A DNA stretch of 64,000 nt from Punica granatum (lineage: Eukaryota > Streptophyta > Magnoliopsida > Myrtales > Lythraceae), in the NCBI RefSeq assembly GCF_007655135.1, contig NC_045132.1, forward strand, positions 12,276,001 through 12,340,000, given 5' to 3'. The stretch's first letter is position 1, and each line of letters begins with the position of its first letter. Made by a program: the position numbers and the translations under genes. The notes beneath the pieces are model-generated. The model was not told where the DNA came from. It saw nothing but the letters and a program-made list of their open reading frames with translations, and did not search any database. Below, piece after piece: positions 46,346 to 58,200 of this stretch.

Positions 46346-47215
46346 CTAGGGGTGGGCGAGGTTGCGCGCCCTTTTGTGCACTCGATCCAACTCCGCGCTC
46401 AAGCGGGCCATCTCCCGATCTAGGTGTGCGACCCGGGCGCGTGCTCGAGTCAGCTCTGTCTGAAGCTCCCTGTAGTCCGCGACCTCTGCGCGGGAGTCGA
46501 CAAGCTCGCAACGGAGCCTATCCCGTTCCTCCCTGATGGCCCGTTGCTCCGCGTGCATGGCCGCTTGGGTGGAACTCTCGGCTTCGGGGGCGAGGGTGGA
46601 TGTAGCGCGGGGAGTCGGGGCGGCATGGGACGGTTGCGGCGAAGCCAATCCCCGTGCATAGAACCGAACCACGTATGCTGAAGTGGCGGCGAAGACTCGC
46701 TCATCGTCGGTGGGGTGTTCGGGGAAGTACAGACGCTGTATGATGCTAGCGTCCCGTTGGCGACGAATCTCTCGAATCTGCAGGAATCTTGCGGGGGCCG
46801 TGGATGTAGAGTCGGCCTACTGGATGCGGAAAGGTAGACGGTCCGCCTCGGCGGGAATGTCCTGTAGGCCGCCGAGCTGTTTGATTACCCGGCCGGGGAA
46901 TATGAGTGTGCTCCCCAAATGGCTGAGAAGGGAGACTCCCACAATTCCAGGACATCCTGTGATCATGGGGCCGCCGGGGTTCCATCGAGCGACCCATAGG
47001 AAGCGTGCGAGCGTCAACTCACGCCAAAAACACCTCCATTCCGAGAAACTGTGCTCGGGAGGTGGGATGACCGGTACCAGGCGCTCGATCAGCGAACGCT
47101 CGTCGGCGATGTAGGAGAACAGATGTGATGAGCAAAAGGGGCGGATATGGGCGAGAAGCCAAATCTGAAGTAGGTGCGGGGATCCCCTCATCTTGTCGCG
47201 TCGAACCTCCCTAAA
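46346..47215 (-). pseudogene. ORF1 of element C, 5'-truncated DUF7745-like protein
   Basis: Read from about 47215 down to 46346. It matches the second half of A's ORF1: MRGSPHLLQIWLLAHIRPF, ARWNPGGPMITGCPG, HLGSTLIFPGRVIKQLGGLQ and a C-terminal coiled coil (EERDRLRCELVDSR). A TAG at 46817 interrupts the frame. The N-terminal half, with the primer site and leader, is gone: just upstream the sequence becomes mid-LTR, so a deletion fused LTR to ORF1. Confidence 0.82.
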
Positions 47216-48340
47216 GTGGATGGAATGGGCCGCGCGAATAAGACTCGCACTCGGACGGGTTGCCCTTTTCCGTCCATAGATCGAGGTGTTTCCGACTCCC
47301 TAGCGCCTAGGGTATCGGTGAATCACGGAATGACGGTTATGCCCTCGGGTAATAAAAATTGTGATGTTCGTATGACCTTCAAATTGAAGATCGTGTGACA
47401 CGAAGGGGTCTAAGGAAGACTCATGCGTCTCGACTCGAGCCGCCTCAAATCAGGCCCGGACTCGAGTCGTGGCACGTGAGTGTTCGCTAGACGTCGGTTC
47501 TATTCGTGTCGCACGTCTAGGTGTTTTGAAATTGTGGGTTTTTAAGGAAAATGGGCATTTCCACCGTTCCATGAGCCATCGATGCGTTTACGAATTAATA
47601 TTTAATTTGTCCAATTATTTAATCCAAATGATTCAATTAACCGAATGATACGTCCTGTTTGCCCATTTGTGAGGTTCTTCGGTGATTATTGTTCCACATT
47701 GCGGTTACGGTCTTAACGGGAAGCATCCGGGTCCAACATGTCTAATGCATAATTTAGATTCGTTCATCGACTAAACAAAAGGGTTAATATAACCACGAAC
47801 AATTCCAAAGGCCGGTTTCAAAGTGGCAATAGAAACCTATCCTCACTCAAAGGGGGTCACAAAGCTTTCGGCCATCCCCTAAGGATAATTGGCCGAAGGC
47901 TCTATGACTCACTATGAGTGTCGATGGGCTTCCGTGTCAATTTTAACCAACTCTTGCATACATCATGTAACTTGCACACGAGGATAACACACATACCTTT
48001 AAGCCAATATCGACATGATCTCGATTGCACAAATGAACGCGTAAGACAAGCACGAACACCATATTTAAAGAACTGACGAAGTGTCGTTGACTCATTTAAT
48101 GATAAATTCAAAAATAAATTATGAGAAACACACGACATCACGGGACAAGAGGCCCAAGGTTTCGGATGAATCAAGGGACCCTTCGGCCCCCTTGGAAGGG
48201 AGGTGGCCGTGGGCATCTCTTGGTGCAACCGACCCCTAGGGTCTCTCCTTCCTAGATTCCGAACATTCCTCGTCATGCTCACATGCTATAGAACATTCGG
48301 GACAACAAGGCACGGGGGATGACGAGCTTCGGGGCGGGAA

Positions 48341-48430
48341 AACTTCCCCGTAAGTCCATAAGGGACAAGGGGACTCTCGGCCAAAAACTTCCCCGTAAGT
48401 CCATAAGGGACAAGGGGACTCTCGGCCACC
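48341..48430. repeat. 45-bp direct duplication in C LTR
   Basis: AACTTCCCCGTAAGTCCATA followed by AGGGACAAGGGGACTCTCGG and CCA occurs twice head to tail, starting near 48341 and 48386. It is a simple local duplication. Confidence 0.85.
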
Positions 48431-49191
48431 CCTACGGGAGGCATGGCCGTGAGTCTCCATGGCCCCTAAGGACAACAAGGGTCTCTCCAACCTTGAAACT
48501 AGTTGTTCCCCTTCATGGCATTCACATTTTTACGATGTATGGATGTAACAAAAAATAAAACACGTGATTTTGCTTGAGATTGCATGGGAAACCCGGATCT
48601 AGAAAAAAATATCAACTTTCATGCATTCGGATTCTTTAAATCATGTTAACACTTCATACGAGGAAACATCGAGGATCCTAGCTTCTCTAAGTCGTAAGAT
48701 GATGTTACCTAGCCCCCGATGCACGAGGAAAAGAGTCGGGGAAGTGGCCTTGAGAGTCGCAAGACTCGGTTTAAGGCTACGGGTAGAAGGACCCGAGAGG
48801 GAACAGTCGCGGCAGGTCGGGTAAAACGGGGTCGGCACGCTTGCTCCAGTACGTTGTTGGTGGCTCAGTGCACGCATGTGGCGTCCTAGGGAGCCGATTC
48901 TTCGTACGGGAAGAACACGTCGATGGAGGCTTCAAATGAGAAATCTAAGCCCGGAAATGGACTTAGGGGATGGAAAATATGTAGGCTAGGGAGTTTGGTG
49001 ATTTTTGATTTAAGTCGGGTCGGGTGGTTGCCGGAAAATCGGGTGGTTTTCCAACGGTTTTGGCCGGTTTTGGCCTTGGCACGGGCAGGACGTGATGGTG
49101 GAAGTGGGCTGGAGTTTGAGAGGATTCTTGAGAGAGATTGGCTTGAGAGAGAATGGGAATGAAGAAGTGATTAGGTTAGTGAGGCTTAGAG

Positions 49192-49197
49192 TTTATA
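49192..49197 (-). promoter_or_regulatory. Candidate TATA box in C LTR
   Basis: Minus-strand CCCTTTATAAACTC is followed about 45 bp downstream by CATTCTCTCTCAAGCC. This is the same arrangement (TATA, then a CT-rich run) as in the LTRs of A, B and F. Confidence 0.42.
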
Positions 49198-50633
49198 AAG
49201 GGAGGCTTAATGGTGTGTTTTTGGAGAAGCTAAGTGCGGTTTTGGGCTTAAGCTAGGGCTGCCGAATTCAAGAAGGAGGATTAGGGAGGGGTAGATGTCT
49301 TGTTGAGTGTGGGGAAAGGAAGAGGATGGGTGATGGGTGTGATGGATGGGTGATGGGAGGTGATGGGAGGTGATAGATGTGAGAGGAGTTTGAATTGTGT
49401 GGTGAAGGGAAGAGGAGAGCCACCGAAATTTGGGATGGAGCCGACGGGTGAGGGAGGAGCCGCGGCTAATTGCGGCCAAGCCGCGGCTTGGGGATCGAGC
49501 CGAGATCTAGGGTTTGAGCCGTGGCTTGGTGGCTTGGCTTGGCTGAGCTGTGGGTCCCATTCGATTGGGAGAAAAGCCGGAAAATGCTTGAAACTTGATT
49601 GAGCTCGCATCCGATCTCCAATGTCCAATTAATTTGAAGATTTGGAATGCTTGAATGACGAGGATTTGAACGAGCCCAATATCGCCATGCGTCGTGTGAA
49701 CGAACGTTCGGGCGACTCGGCGCCTCGAGAGTCGGTTTTGCCCTGTTTGGATGTTCGAAGCGGAGTTTAGTGTCCCCCGGTCCCCGATTGCTCTTTGCGC
49801 ATCTCGACATCCCTTTCGGTGACCCTTACGCCCCGTGGGGATCGTTGGCTCGTCGTCCCCTGCTGAAGACCGTTGGCCCGGGAAGACCTAGGGACTTTTG
49901 ACCGGGGTTTTCTCAGTGTTCCCTGAATGTCTTGAGGTGCTCGGGGATCGTTGTGATCTATGTTTTCCGTGGACGTGCCCCGAAGGCTCGTTGGGAGGCG
50001 TTCATGACCACTGAAACGTCCCTCGGGAAACCGAGTCGAGTTCCGGAAGATCATCTGAAGCTTGTTCCCCGACCTTGATGGTCCCTGGGTGCCTGTAGGC
50101 CCGTTTTGGGGGGCCGTCTGCTTGTCAGTGGAGCGGGCCCCGGGAGCTCGTCAGAAAAGGCGTCCGTGAGAGATCGGGGTGTCCCGGCTTAAGCAGGATG
50201 CCCCGGAAATGCGCGCGGACGTGTCGTTGGTCACTTTGGCACTGAGAGGGATTTTTGGAGTCCCGTATTGGGCACCTTGCGGTGTTTCGGTGACTCGGTG
50301 ATGAATAGTGCCACAGTGCCAGCTCCGTCGTTTTGGGGATTCCTTGTTCGTTCGTTCTCCTGACTGCTCTCTTCCGCCTTTCTCAGTGGACCGTGGTCTT
50401 CTCCTATTGCTCATGACCCCGTGCCCGCCTATTTGCCTCTGATTGCCGGGTGATGAATAGTGTCCCGAGCTTCGGTCGGGAATCCTCCCGTGGGAAGCCG
50501 GTGGGCCAAAATGGGGTGCTGACACAATGCATGCATGAAATAAATGTGCGTAAGTAGATAAGCGGTAAACGACGGAAAGCAGTAAATAAACAAGCAAGCA
50601 AGCAAACGGGATTGAGCCCGAACCCTCTAGATG

Positions 50634-50651
50634 TCCCCAGTGGAGTCGCCA
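50634..50651 (-). other. Primer binding site in D (inner copy)
   Basis: The plus strand reads TCCCCAGTGGAGTCGCCA, the reverse complement of the A and B primer site, three bases from the LTR end at 50655. Leader sequence like B 7000-7110 follows on the minus strand. Confidence 0.85.
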
Positions 50652-52374
50652 AGCTGTGCGCACCCGAATTTCATCTCGTTGGGGCACGCATGCGCGAAGC
50701 CTATGCAACGCGGCTTGGGAGTATCCACCTTCCCGTGGGGATGCGCAACGGACACGCATGAGAAGGAGTCGCCACTTACTGTTTACGACCCGTAGGTCGA
50801 GGGCCGTTGAGTCGCCCGGGTCTAGGGGTACGGGGTACACCTAAATGCTAAGGCAATGGTCGTACGGAACCGGAAATTCCGAATTCGGGGGTTCTATTAC
50901 GTGCGGGCTTATATCCCGCACGCCCTTTCGGTACTCTAGCTTGCTAGGCTTGCCATTTTGTTTATTTACAGCGCGATTTAGAGTTGCGCTCGACTCGCCC
51001 GTTTTAACACCGTAAATTCGATGAATTGATCAAGTTGGGCCAAGAGTCCGAAAGATGAGTAGGCTTGTGCATCGAGGAGTCGGTTCACTATCTTAGCATT
51101 ACAGTTCATCGAACCGTGATGGTCGATTCCCTGCGTGAACCGAAACCACGAGTATCCAAGCTTACTCACCCTTTGGTGGCGATAGACCAACTTAACCGAT
51201 CCAGCACTCGGACCTCTCGCTCACCGATCGAGGATCCTTACAAGGAGATGAATGAACATACAAATAGAATCCTCACAATGTTCTCTCGAACAATTACAAA
51301 GTATAACCGAATAAGTAAATGGATCCCGATCGGTTTGCATTGGGCCACTATTCCGCTCCGGCTCACCGTGTATTTTGAATAACCGATAAGTGAATTAAGG
51401 CAACGCGGGCTCAAGGAGCCGGGGGTCGGGTCCGATCGATCCAACGGTTTGCAGGAGAATCAGTTGATTCCCACTGTAACCGTTGGGCCGATCGAGCTCC
51501 CGGGTGATATCTAGATCCGTTTCACACGCCCAATCCAAATTCGGGTCCCTAGGGAGTTTCCCGGTTTCTAGGCGGGTTCTTCCTTCCCGACTCATCCGAG
51601 CCTCAAAAAAACTACATATCCCACATGTATTCGACCTCCCGAGTCCATTTCTGGTGTCAGTTTTGCGATTTGAAGCTCCCAGCAGCCCGAACCAGCTCTG
51701 TCCAGAACCGGGTTCCGTAGGTGTTTTCACGGCTTCCCGGGCTTCCCGGACATTTCCATTACCTCACGACTATGGCGAGTCGTGCCATCATTTCCTAGGG
51801 TTCCTCATGACCCTCACTCTCCCCCGTGACAAGGTGGTCGCATGCCGAGAGCCGCTCAACCGCGCACCACCGCCGTTTCTCTCTTTTCTCCCTTCACAGA
51901 TTTTTTCCAGTTTTTACCGGTTTTCTTTGCATCTCTTAGGAAAATCGACATGTCTAATCTTCACGAAACCACTGCAGGAATGATCCTCAGTCAGTTAGGA
52001 TTCCAATGCCACCGATCTTGCACCAAAAGGCCATCGGGAGCCTCCCGTAGAGTCGTTTCTTCATCGGGTGCCAGTCGGGTTTGTTCCTCTGGTAGTCTTT
52101 TCTAACCCGAACTTCACAGGAACGCACAGGTCAGCTCGGGTTGAATCTCGCTACGAGTCACCTATCACTGTGTTCCTCACTCAGTTAGGAGTCCAATGCC
52201 ACCGACCTTGCATCAAAAGACCATCGGGAGCCTCCTGTAGAGCCTTTTCTTTGCCGGGTGCCAGTCAGGTCTGTTTGTCCCGATTGGATCTGTCTTTTTT
52301 TTACTAACCCGACTTTGTTTTTGATTTCTGGAAAATCTACACATGCTCTCCTTCCGAAACCACCGCAGGCATGA

Positions 52375-52392
52375 TCCCCAGTGGAGTCGCCA
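52375..52392 (-). other. Primer binding site in D (outer copy, at a rearrangement junction)
   Basis: The same 18 bases on the minus strand, next to an LTR end at 52396. Directly to the left the sequence switches to plus-oriented mid-LTR. The source LTR reads ATCCTCAGTGAGTTAGG at that place, which resembles ATCCCCAGTGGAGT in the primer site, so the switch lies in a short similarity. Confidence 0.8.
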
Positions 52393-54830
52393 AGCTGTGA
52401 GCACCCGAATTTCATCTCGTCAGGGCACGCATGCGCGAAGCCTATGCAACGCGGCTTGGGAGTATCCACCTTCCCGTGGGGATGCGCGACGGACACGCGT
52501 GAGAAGGAGTCGCCACTTACTGTTTACGACCCGTAGGTCGAGGGCCGTTGAGTCGCCCGGGTCTAGGGGTACGGGGTACACCTAAATGCTAAGGCAATGG
52601 TCGTACGAAACCGAAAATTCCGAATTCGGGGGTTCTATTACGTGCGGGCCTATATCCCGCACGCCCTTTCGGTACTCTAGCTTGCTAGGCTTGCCATTTT
52701 GTTTATTTACCGCGTGATTTAGAGTTGCGCTCGACTCGCCCGTTTTGACACCGTAAATTCGATGAATTGATCAAGTTGGGCCAAAAGTTCGAAAGATGAG
52801 TAGGCTTGTGCATCGAGGAGTCGGTTCACTATCTTAGCGTTACAGTTCATCGAACCGTGATGGTCGATTCCCTGCGTGAACCGAAACCACGAGTATCCAA
52901 GCTTACTCACCCTTTGGTGGCGATAGACCAACTTAACTGATCCAGCACTCGGACCTCTCGCTCACCAATCGGGGATCCTTACAAGGAGATGAATGAACAT
53001 ACAAATAGAATCCTCACAATATTCTCTCGAACAATTACAAAGTATAACCGAATAAGTAAATGGATCCCAATCGGTTTGCATTGGGCCACTATTCCGCTCC
53101 GGCTCACCTTGTATTTTGAATAACCGATAAGTGAATTAAGGCAACGCGGGCTCAAGGAGCCGGGGGTCGGGTCCGATCGATCCAACGGTTTGCAGGAGAA
53201 TCAGTTGATTCCCACTGTAACCGTTGGGCCGATCGAGCTCCCGGGTGATATCTAGATCCGTTTCCCACGCCCAATCCAAATTGCCTTCCACATAGGCCGT
53301 GTTCGGAGTGTAACGGTGAATCGAGGCTAGATCCCATTCCGCACTCGGGTTGCACGCGCTCGGTGAATTAGGAGGCGTTGGACCTTGTGTTCGGTGGTTT
53401 GGGGCATTGGACCCCGTGTAACACGTAACCTATGGGCTCGGGCCCGAATCGCGACAAATCAGCAAAAGCAAGAATAAAACAGAAGAAAACTGATAAAACT
53501 GATGAAATACAGACAACAACTGATAAGTATCGGTGAATACAGACGAGTTGTGTATTAGGCCGAATGTACGTGATTTAATCAGTTATTAACCGGGGTTGAT
53601 TAGCAAACAATGTATCTAACCTAGGCAAACATAGATGGTGGATTAGAATAGGGTTCTAAGCCAATTACATGTGTGTGTTTGTTTTAAGACTCTTATTCAG
53701 TGAGGTGACACTGCGGTTTCACCGAATTAGCCAAACTCGTGTTTTGACTCTAGGTTGGAATCTATCATTCCGCTTATCCATTATCTAATGTTTGATTAAG
53801 CCAAATGCATGATTAATCCGGTTTTTCGTGTTTTGTAACTGAAATAAAATGTTCACCACCGAATCTACGATAGGAAGATAGAAACACCGAAAGTGAACGG
53901 AATGGGCCGTGCGAATGAAACTCGCACCCGAACGGGTTGCCCTTTTCTTTCATAGATCGAAGTGTTTCCAACTCCCTAACGCCTAGGGTATCGGTGAATC
54001 ACGGAATGACGATTATGCCCTTGGATGATAAAATATCAATGTTTGTGTATAAATTGGAGATCGCGTCATCGATATAGCTATAATGTAAGACGTTTATAAT
54101 TAACAATGCTCCTTCTCTATCTCTTTTGATTTCTACCTAACTCTTTAAATAGGGAACGATGCAAAATGAGATGCACATGTATTCCTCAAATTATATCAAC
54201 TTAGGATTCATTGCAGTATATATCAACTGGATGACCAATTTGATTAGCCAAATTCAAGAAGAGTGCAAGGAATTCTAAGTACTGCTTTGGTTCCAAAATA
54301 CAAATAAACAAGAGCTTATTCAATCAATCCATCACATGATATCATTATAATGCATGATAAATTCTCAAATCAGATCCTTTTTCTAATCCATAGTCAGTTC
54401 AAAGAGCAAAATATATGCATATATATACATATGTACACACACTTGTCTACATCTATGTACATATATATAGATTTTCAGAAGGGCATAGCTGTGTATAAGA
54501 AACCTACTAATTATGTCAAGGAATTTGCCATCTGCCTCACAACCGAATTATTTAGATCATATAGGTGACCAAACTCATCCCAACACAACATAAGACTAAC
54601 TCAAAATATATATCCAACTCAACTTATATCAGCTAAGAGAAGCTACCAATCTCAGCAACTAAACTTCTCAACCAAAACAACTGGAATAAATGCAAGGAAA
54701 GCCATAACCTATGCCAAACCTAGTGAGTATGAATGTTTAAATCATAAACAATCAACTTACAATCAATATTTTCGGACTTAGCCTTCTTCCTCTCCTTCTT
54801 CTCCTGGAATTTCTCAACTCAGCTCACTTA

Positions 54831-54850
54831 TCTCTCTCTCTCTCTCTCTC
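54831..54850. repeat. (TC)10 microsatellite
   Basis: Ten TC units lie within the LTR of E. Confidence 0.95.
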
Positions 54851-55050
54851 CTGGTTCATTTTCGTTTTTCCTTAGCCAAGGGATAGAGCAAGGGAGGGTA
54901 TGGCTTATAAGGAAGAAAAAGAGAAAAAGAAGGTGGTCAAAGATGGTCAAAGGCGGTGGGAAGGAAAGGCTGCTGAAGAGGAGGCCACTTGGCCCATTCT
55001 ACACTCATCTCTATCTGATTTCTCACTTTTTCGTTTTTTTTTCATATAGA

Positions 55051-55128
55051 TAAAGATCCAGCCACAAGTTGTGGTATATTATATACATTTAAAGATTCAG
55101 CCACAATTTATGGTATATTATATACATG
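55051..55128. repeat. 39-bp direct duplication in E LTR
   Basis: TAAAGATCCAGCCACAAG and GTGGTATATTATATACAT are repeated once with a few changes (second copy from 55090). Confidence 0.85.
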
Positions 55129-55239
55129 TATGTTATGTAACCATGCATGTGCATATGGATATGTATATGAGCATATATGCATGTTTGGTGAGCACTAGCC
55201 TCACAATCTCCCCCACTAATGAAAATTTCGTCCCTGAAA

Positions 55240-58200
55240 TTATTTACCTGATATCGGGAAAAGGTATGGATAGTTGACTCTCATATAATCCTCGGGTTCC
55301 CAAGTGGCTTCTTCTATCGAATGACTCTTCCACAACACCGTTACTAACGGAATTCTCTTGGTTTGAAGGACCTGCTCTTTCCTATCTAAGATCTCTACTG
55401 GCTCTTCCTCATATGTCAAGTCCTCATTTAACTCCACCGGTTGATAACTCAGAACATGAGATGGGTCCGGTATATACTTACGCAACATTGACACATGAAA
55501 CACGTTATGGATACAGGATAGTTCAGGGGGTAGAGCCAACCGGTATGCCACCTTCCCAATGCGCTCCAGAATCTCGTATGGCCCGATATATCTAGGACTA
55601 AGCTTTCCTTTCTTACCAAATCTCATAATACCCTTCCAAGGTGATACTTTTAAGAAAACTCGATCCCCTTGCTGGAACTCGAGGTCCTTCCTTCGTTTAT
55701 CCGCATAATTCTTTTGTCGCCCTTGAGCAATCTTTAATCTTTCCCTGATAACCTTGACCTTTTCGGCCGTTAAGTCGACTATTTCCGGTCCAGTTAATTG
55801 CCTCTCTCCAACTTCATTCCAACACAAAGGTGTTCGACAAGCCCGAACATAAAGCGACTCATAAGGAGCCATTCCAATACTAGATTGGTAACTGTTATTA
55901 TAGGCAAATTCCATCAAAGGAAGGTAGTCATCCCAGTTACCTTGAAATTCTATGATACACGCTCTTAACATATCCTCCAATGTCTGAATGGTCCTTTCGC
56001 TCTGCCCATTTGATTCGGGATGAAAAGCAGTGGTCAAATTCAGCTTCGTACCCAGAGCAGTCACAAAACTATTCCAGTACTTGGAAGTAAAATATGAGCC
56101 TCTGTCTGATACTATAGATACCGGCACACCGTGCAACCTCACAATCTCTTTAATGAACAATTGTGCCAACTGATCAGCACCAAATGTCGTTTTAGCTGGT
56201 AGGAAGTGAGCAGATTTAGTCAGCCTATCAACTATCACCCATATAGAATCATGCCCCCTTCGGGTTCGTGGAAGTCCCGAGACAAAATCCATGGTGATCT
56301 TCTCCCATTTCCATTTAGGTACCGGAAGAGGTTGTAATAACCCGGATGGGTGCTGATGTTCTGCCTTAACCTGCTGACATACTAGACACTTAGCAACATA
56401 TTCAGCTATCTCCTTTTTCATGTTATACCACCAATAACTTCTCTTCAAATTATAGTACATCTTGGTGCTTCCCGGGTGCATTACATATGGTGAGCTATGG
56501 GCTTGTGCAAGAATTTCTCTCTTCAACTCAGCGTCATCAGGTACACAGATTCGATTCCCGAACATAAGTGTATCATCCTCTTTCAAAAGAAATTCAAACT
56601 TCTTGCCTTCCTTTACTCTGCCTTCCTTAATCTTATTTTTCATCTCTACAAAAAATGGATCTACTTGTTGCGCTTCTCGAACTCGATCAATTAGCACTGG
56701 CTTCACATCATAAATAGCCATCAATGTTCCAGAACTGGTCGCCTCTAGTTTAACTTCCAATGACCTAAATTCATTAATAAGTGTGTCGTGAACACTCCAC
56801 ATACTTGCTAATCTTGCTGCTGATTTCTTACTCAATGCATCCGCCACGACATTTGCTTTCCCTGGATGATAGTTGATCGTGCAATCATAATCTTTAATTA
56901 ATTTCATCCATCTCCTCTGTCTTAAGTTGAGTTCTTTCTGAGTGAACAAATATTTCAAACTCTTGTGGTCTGTATAAATCTCACATCTTGCTCCATACAG
57001 GTATTGTCTCCAAAGTTTGAGAGCGAATACCACAGCTGCCAATTCAATATCATGTGTCGGGTAATTCTTCTCGTGATTCCTTAGTTGCCGAGATGCATAA
57101 GCCACCACTCTGCCATTTTGCATTAATACGCAGCCTAAGCCTTGATGGGATGCATCACTATATATCACAAACCCCTCATCAGTGGACGGAATAACAAGCA
57201 CTAGGGCAGTGGTCAATCTCTTCTTCAACTCCTGGAAACTTTGCCCACACTCATCTGTCCATTCAAACTTCACACTCTTCCGCGTTAGCCGAGTCAGAGG
57301 AGCAGCAATAAGGGAGAATCCTTCCACAAATCTGCGATAATAACCAGCTAATCCTAGGAAACTCCTCACCTCTGTTACACTTGTAGGGCGATTCCAATTC
57401 AAGATAGCTTCAATCTTCGTGGGATCCACTGATATGCCATCACCTGAAATCACATGCCCGAGGAATCCCACTCGGTCTAACCAAAACTCACATTTGCTAA
57501 ACTAAGCATAAAGTTTTCTTTCTCTCAAAATCGGCAACACTACACGAAGATGTTCTTCATGCTCATTCCGGTTCCTCGAGTATACCAATATATCATCGAT
57601 GAAAACCACCACAAACTGATCAAGATATGGCTGGAAGACTTTATTCATTAAATCCATAAAAGCTGCTGGAGCATTTGTTAACCCGAAAGGCATCACTAGG
57701 AATTCATAATGTCCATACCTAGTGCGAAAAGCAGTCTTGGGCACATCGGAGTCCTTGATCTTCAGCTGGTGATATCCCGATCTAAGATCGATCTTTGAGA
57801 AGACGGTGGCACCTCAGAGTTGATCAAACAAGTCATCTATCCTGGGTAAAGGATATTTATTGCGCACTGTGACCCGATTCAATTGTCGGTAATCTATACA
57901 CAATCTGAGCGAGCCATCCTTCTTCTTCACAAACAAAACTGGAGCACCCCAAGGAGATACACTAGGCCTGATAAATCCCTTTTCTAATAATTCTTGTAGC
58001 TGGACTTTCAATTCTTTGAGCTCTGACGGGGCCATACGATACGGTGCACGAGAAATGGGGGCAGTACCGGGCTCTAACTCTATAGTAAACTCAATCTCTC
58101 TATCAAGAGGAAGGCTAGGTAAGTCATCTGGAAAAACATCTAGAAACTCGCAGACTATTGGAATTTCACTAAGTTTCGGTGAGTCGACCTCGGTAGCAAC

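Larger units (their letters stand above)
1..50524 (-). mobile_element. Element C: Ogre/Tat-like Ty3/Gypsy retrotransposon, split by elements A and B
   Basis: Read on the minus strand, C runs from a truncated 5' LTR (50524 to about 47215) through the second half of ORF1 (to 46346), gag-protease (46027 to 42695), more protease-region sequence and a candidate intron (19413 to 18895), then reverse transcriptase and RNase H (18894 to 18186 and 1441 to 1). It leaves the window at the start of integrase. The pieces belong together because the reading frame continues exactly across both inserted elements once one copy of each 5-bp target duplication is discounted. C is an old, broken copy with in-frame stops, an early gag shift, a 23-base deletion in RNase H and a deletion joining LTR to ORF1. 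Its LTR resembles that of element B more than that of A. The 3' LTR is outside the window. Confidence 0.85.
47215..50524 (-). repeat. 5' LTR of element C, truncated at its inner end
   Basis: On the minus strand it starts at 50524 with TGTCAGCACCCCATTTTGG and follows B's LTR for the first several hundred bases. It diverges and lacks B's ~200-bp repeats, then resembles B near 5290-5480 until it stops at about 47215 against ORF1. I read it as C's own 5' LTR because gag and pol follow in the same orientation. The bases just outside (CAATG, 50525-50529) may be one copy of the target duplication; the partner is outside the window. No gene is present in it. Confidence 0.75.
50525..54068 (-). mobile_element. 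Element D: rearranged LTR-leader fragments of the B/C family
   Basis: On the minus strand 52396 to about 54068 is the 3' part of a B-type LTR, followed by its primer site (52375-52392). A plus-oriented LTR piece comes next (about 51615-52374, matching B 3220-3985). Then there is a second copy of the LTR 3' end (50655 to about 51545), a second primer site (50634-50651) and about 110 bp of leader, ending at 50525 where element C begins. About 70 bp at 51546-51614 match nothing else here. No coding sequence remains. C appears to be inserted in D's leader, and D's remainder would lie beyond the left edge. Confidence 0.7.
54069..55205 (-). repeat. 3' LTR of element E
   Basis: On the minus strand it begins TGTGAGGCTAGTGC just after a GTGGGGGAGAT polypurine tract (55209-55219). 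It includes a TTATAAG possible TATA box (about 54904-54910), a (TC)10 run (54831-54850), an A/T-rich stretch (54400-54470) and a 39-bp direct duplication (55051-55128). The far end is uncertain: a TGT at 54084 could be the terminus, or the LTR may be cut at about 54069 where D sequence starts. No gene is present. Confidence 0.6.

Noticed and set aside
49207..49628. Minus-strand open frames rich in S, H and P in C's LTR
   Set aside because: They lie in the CT-rich region after the TATA-like box, have no domain, and are not kept in the other LTRs.
47215..50524. Reading this LTR as the 3' LTR of an internally deleted element D
   Set aside because: It is possible, since a primer site and leader lie just upstream at 50525-50655. 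But ORF1, gag and pol of C follow it in the same orientation, and C otherwise lacks a 5' LTR. Insertion of C in D's leader is the simpler account.
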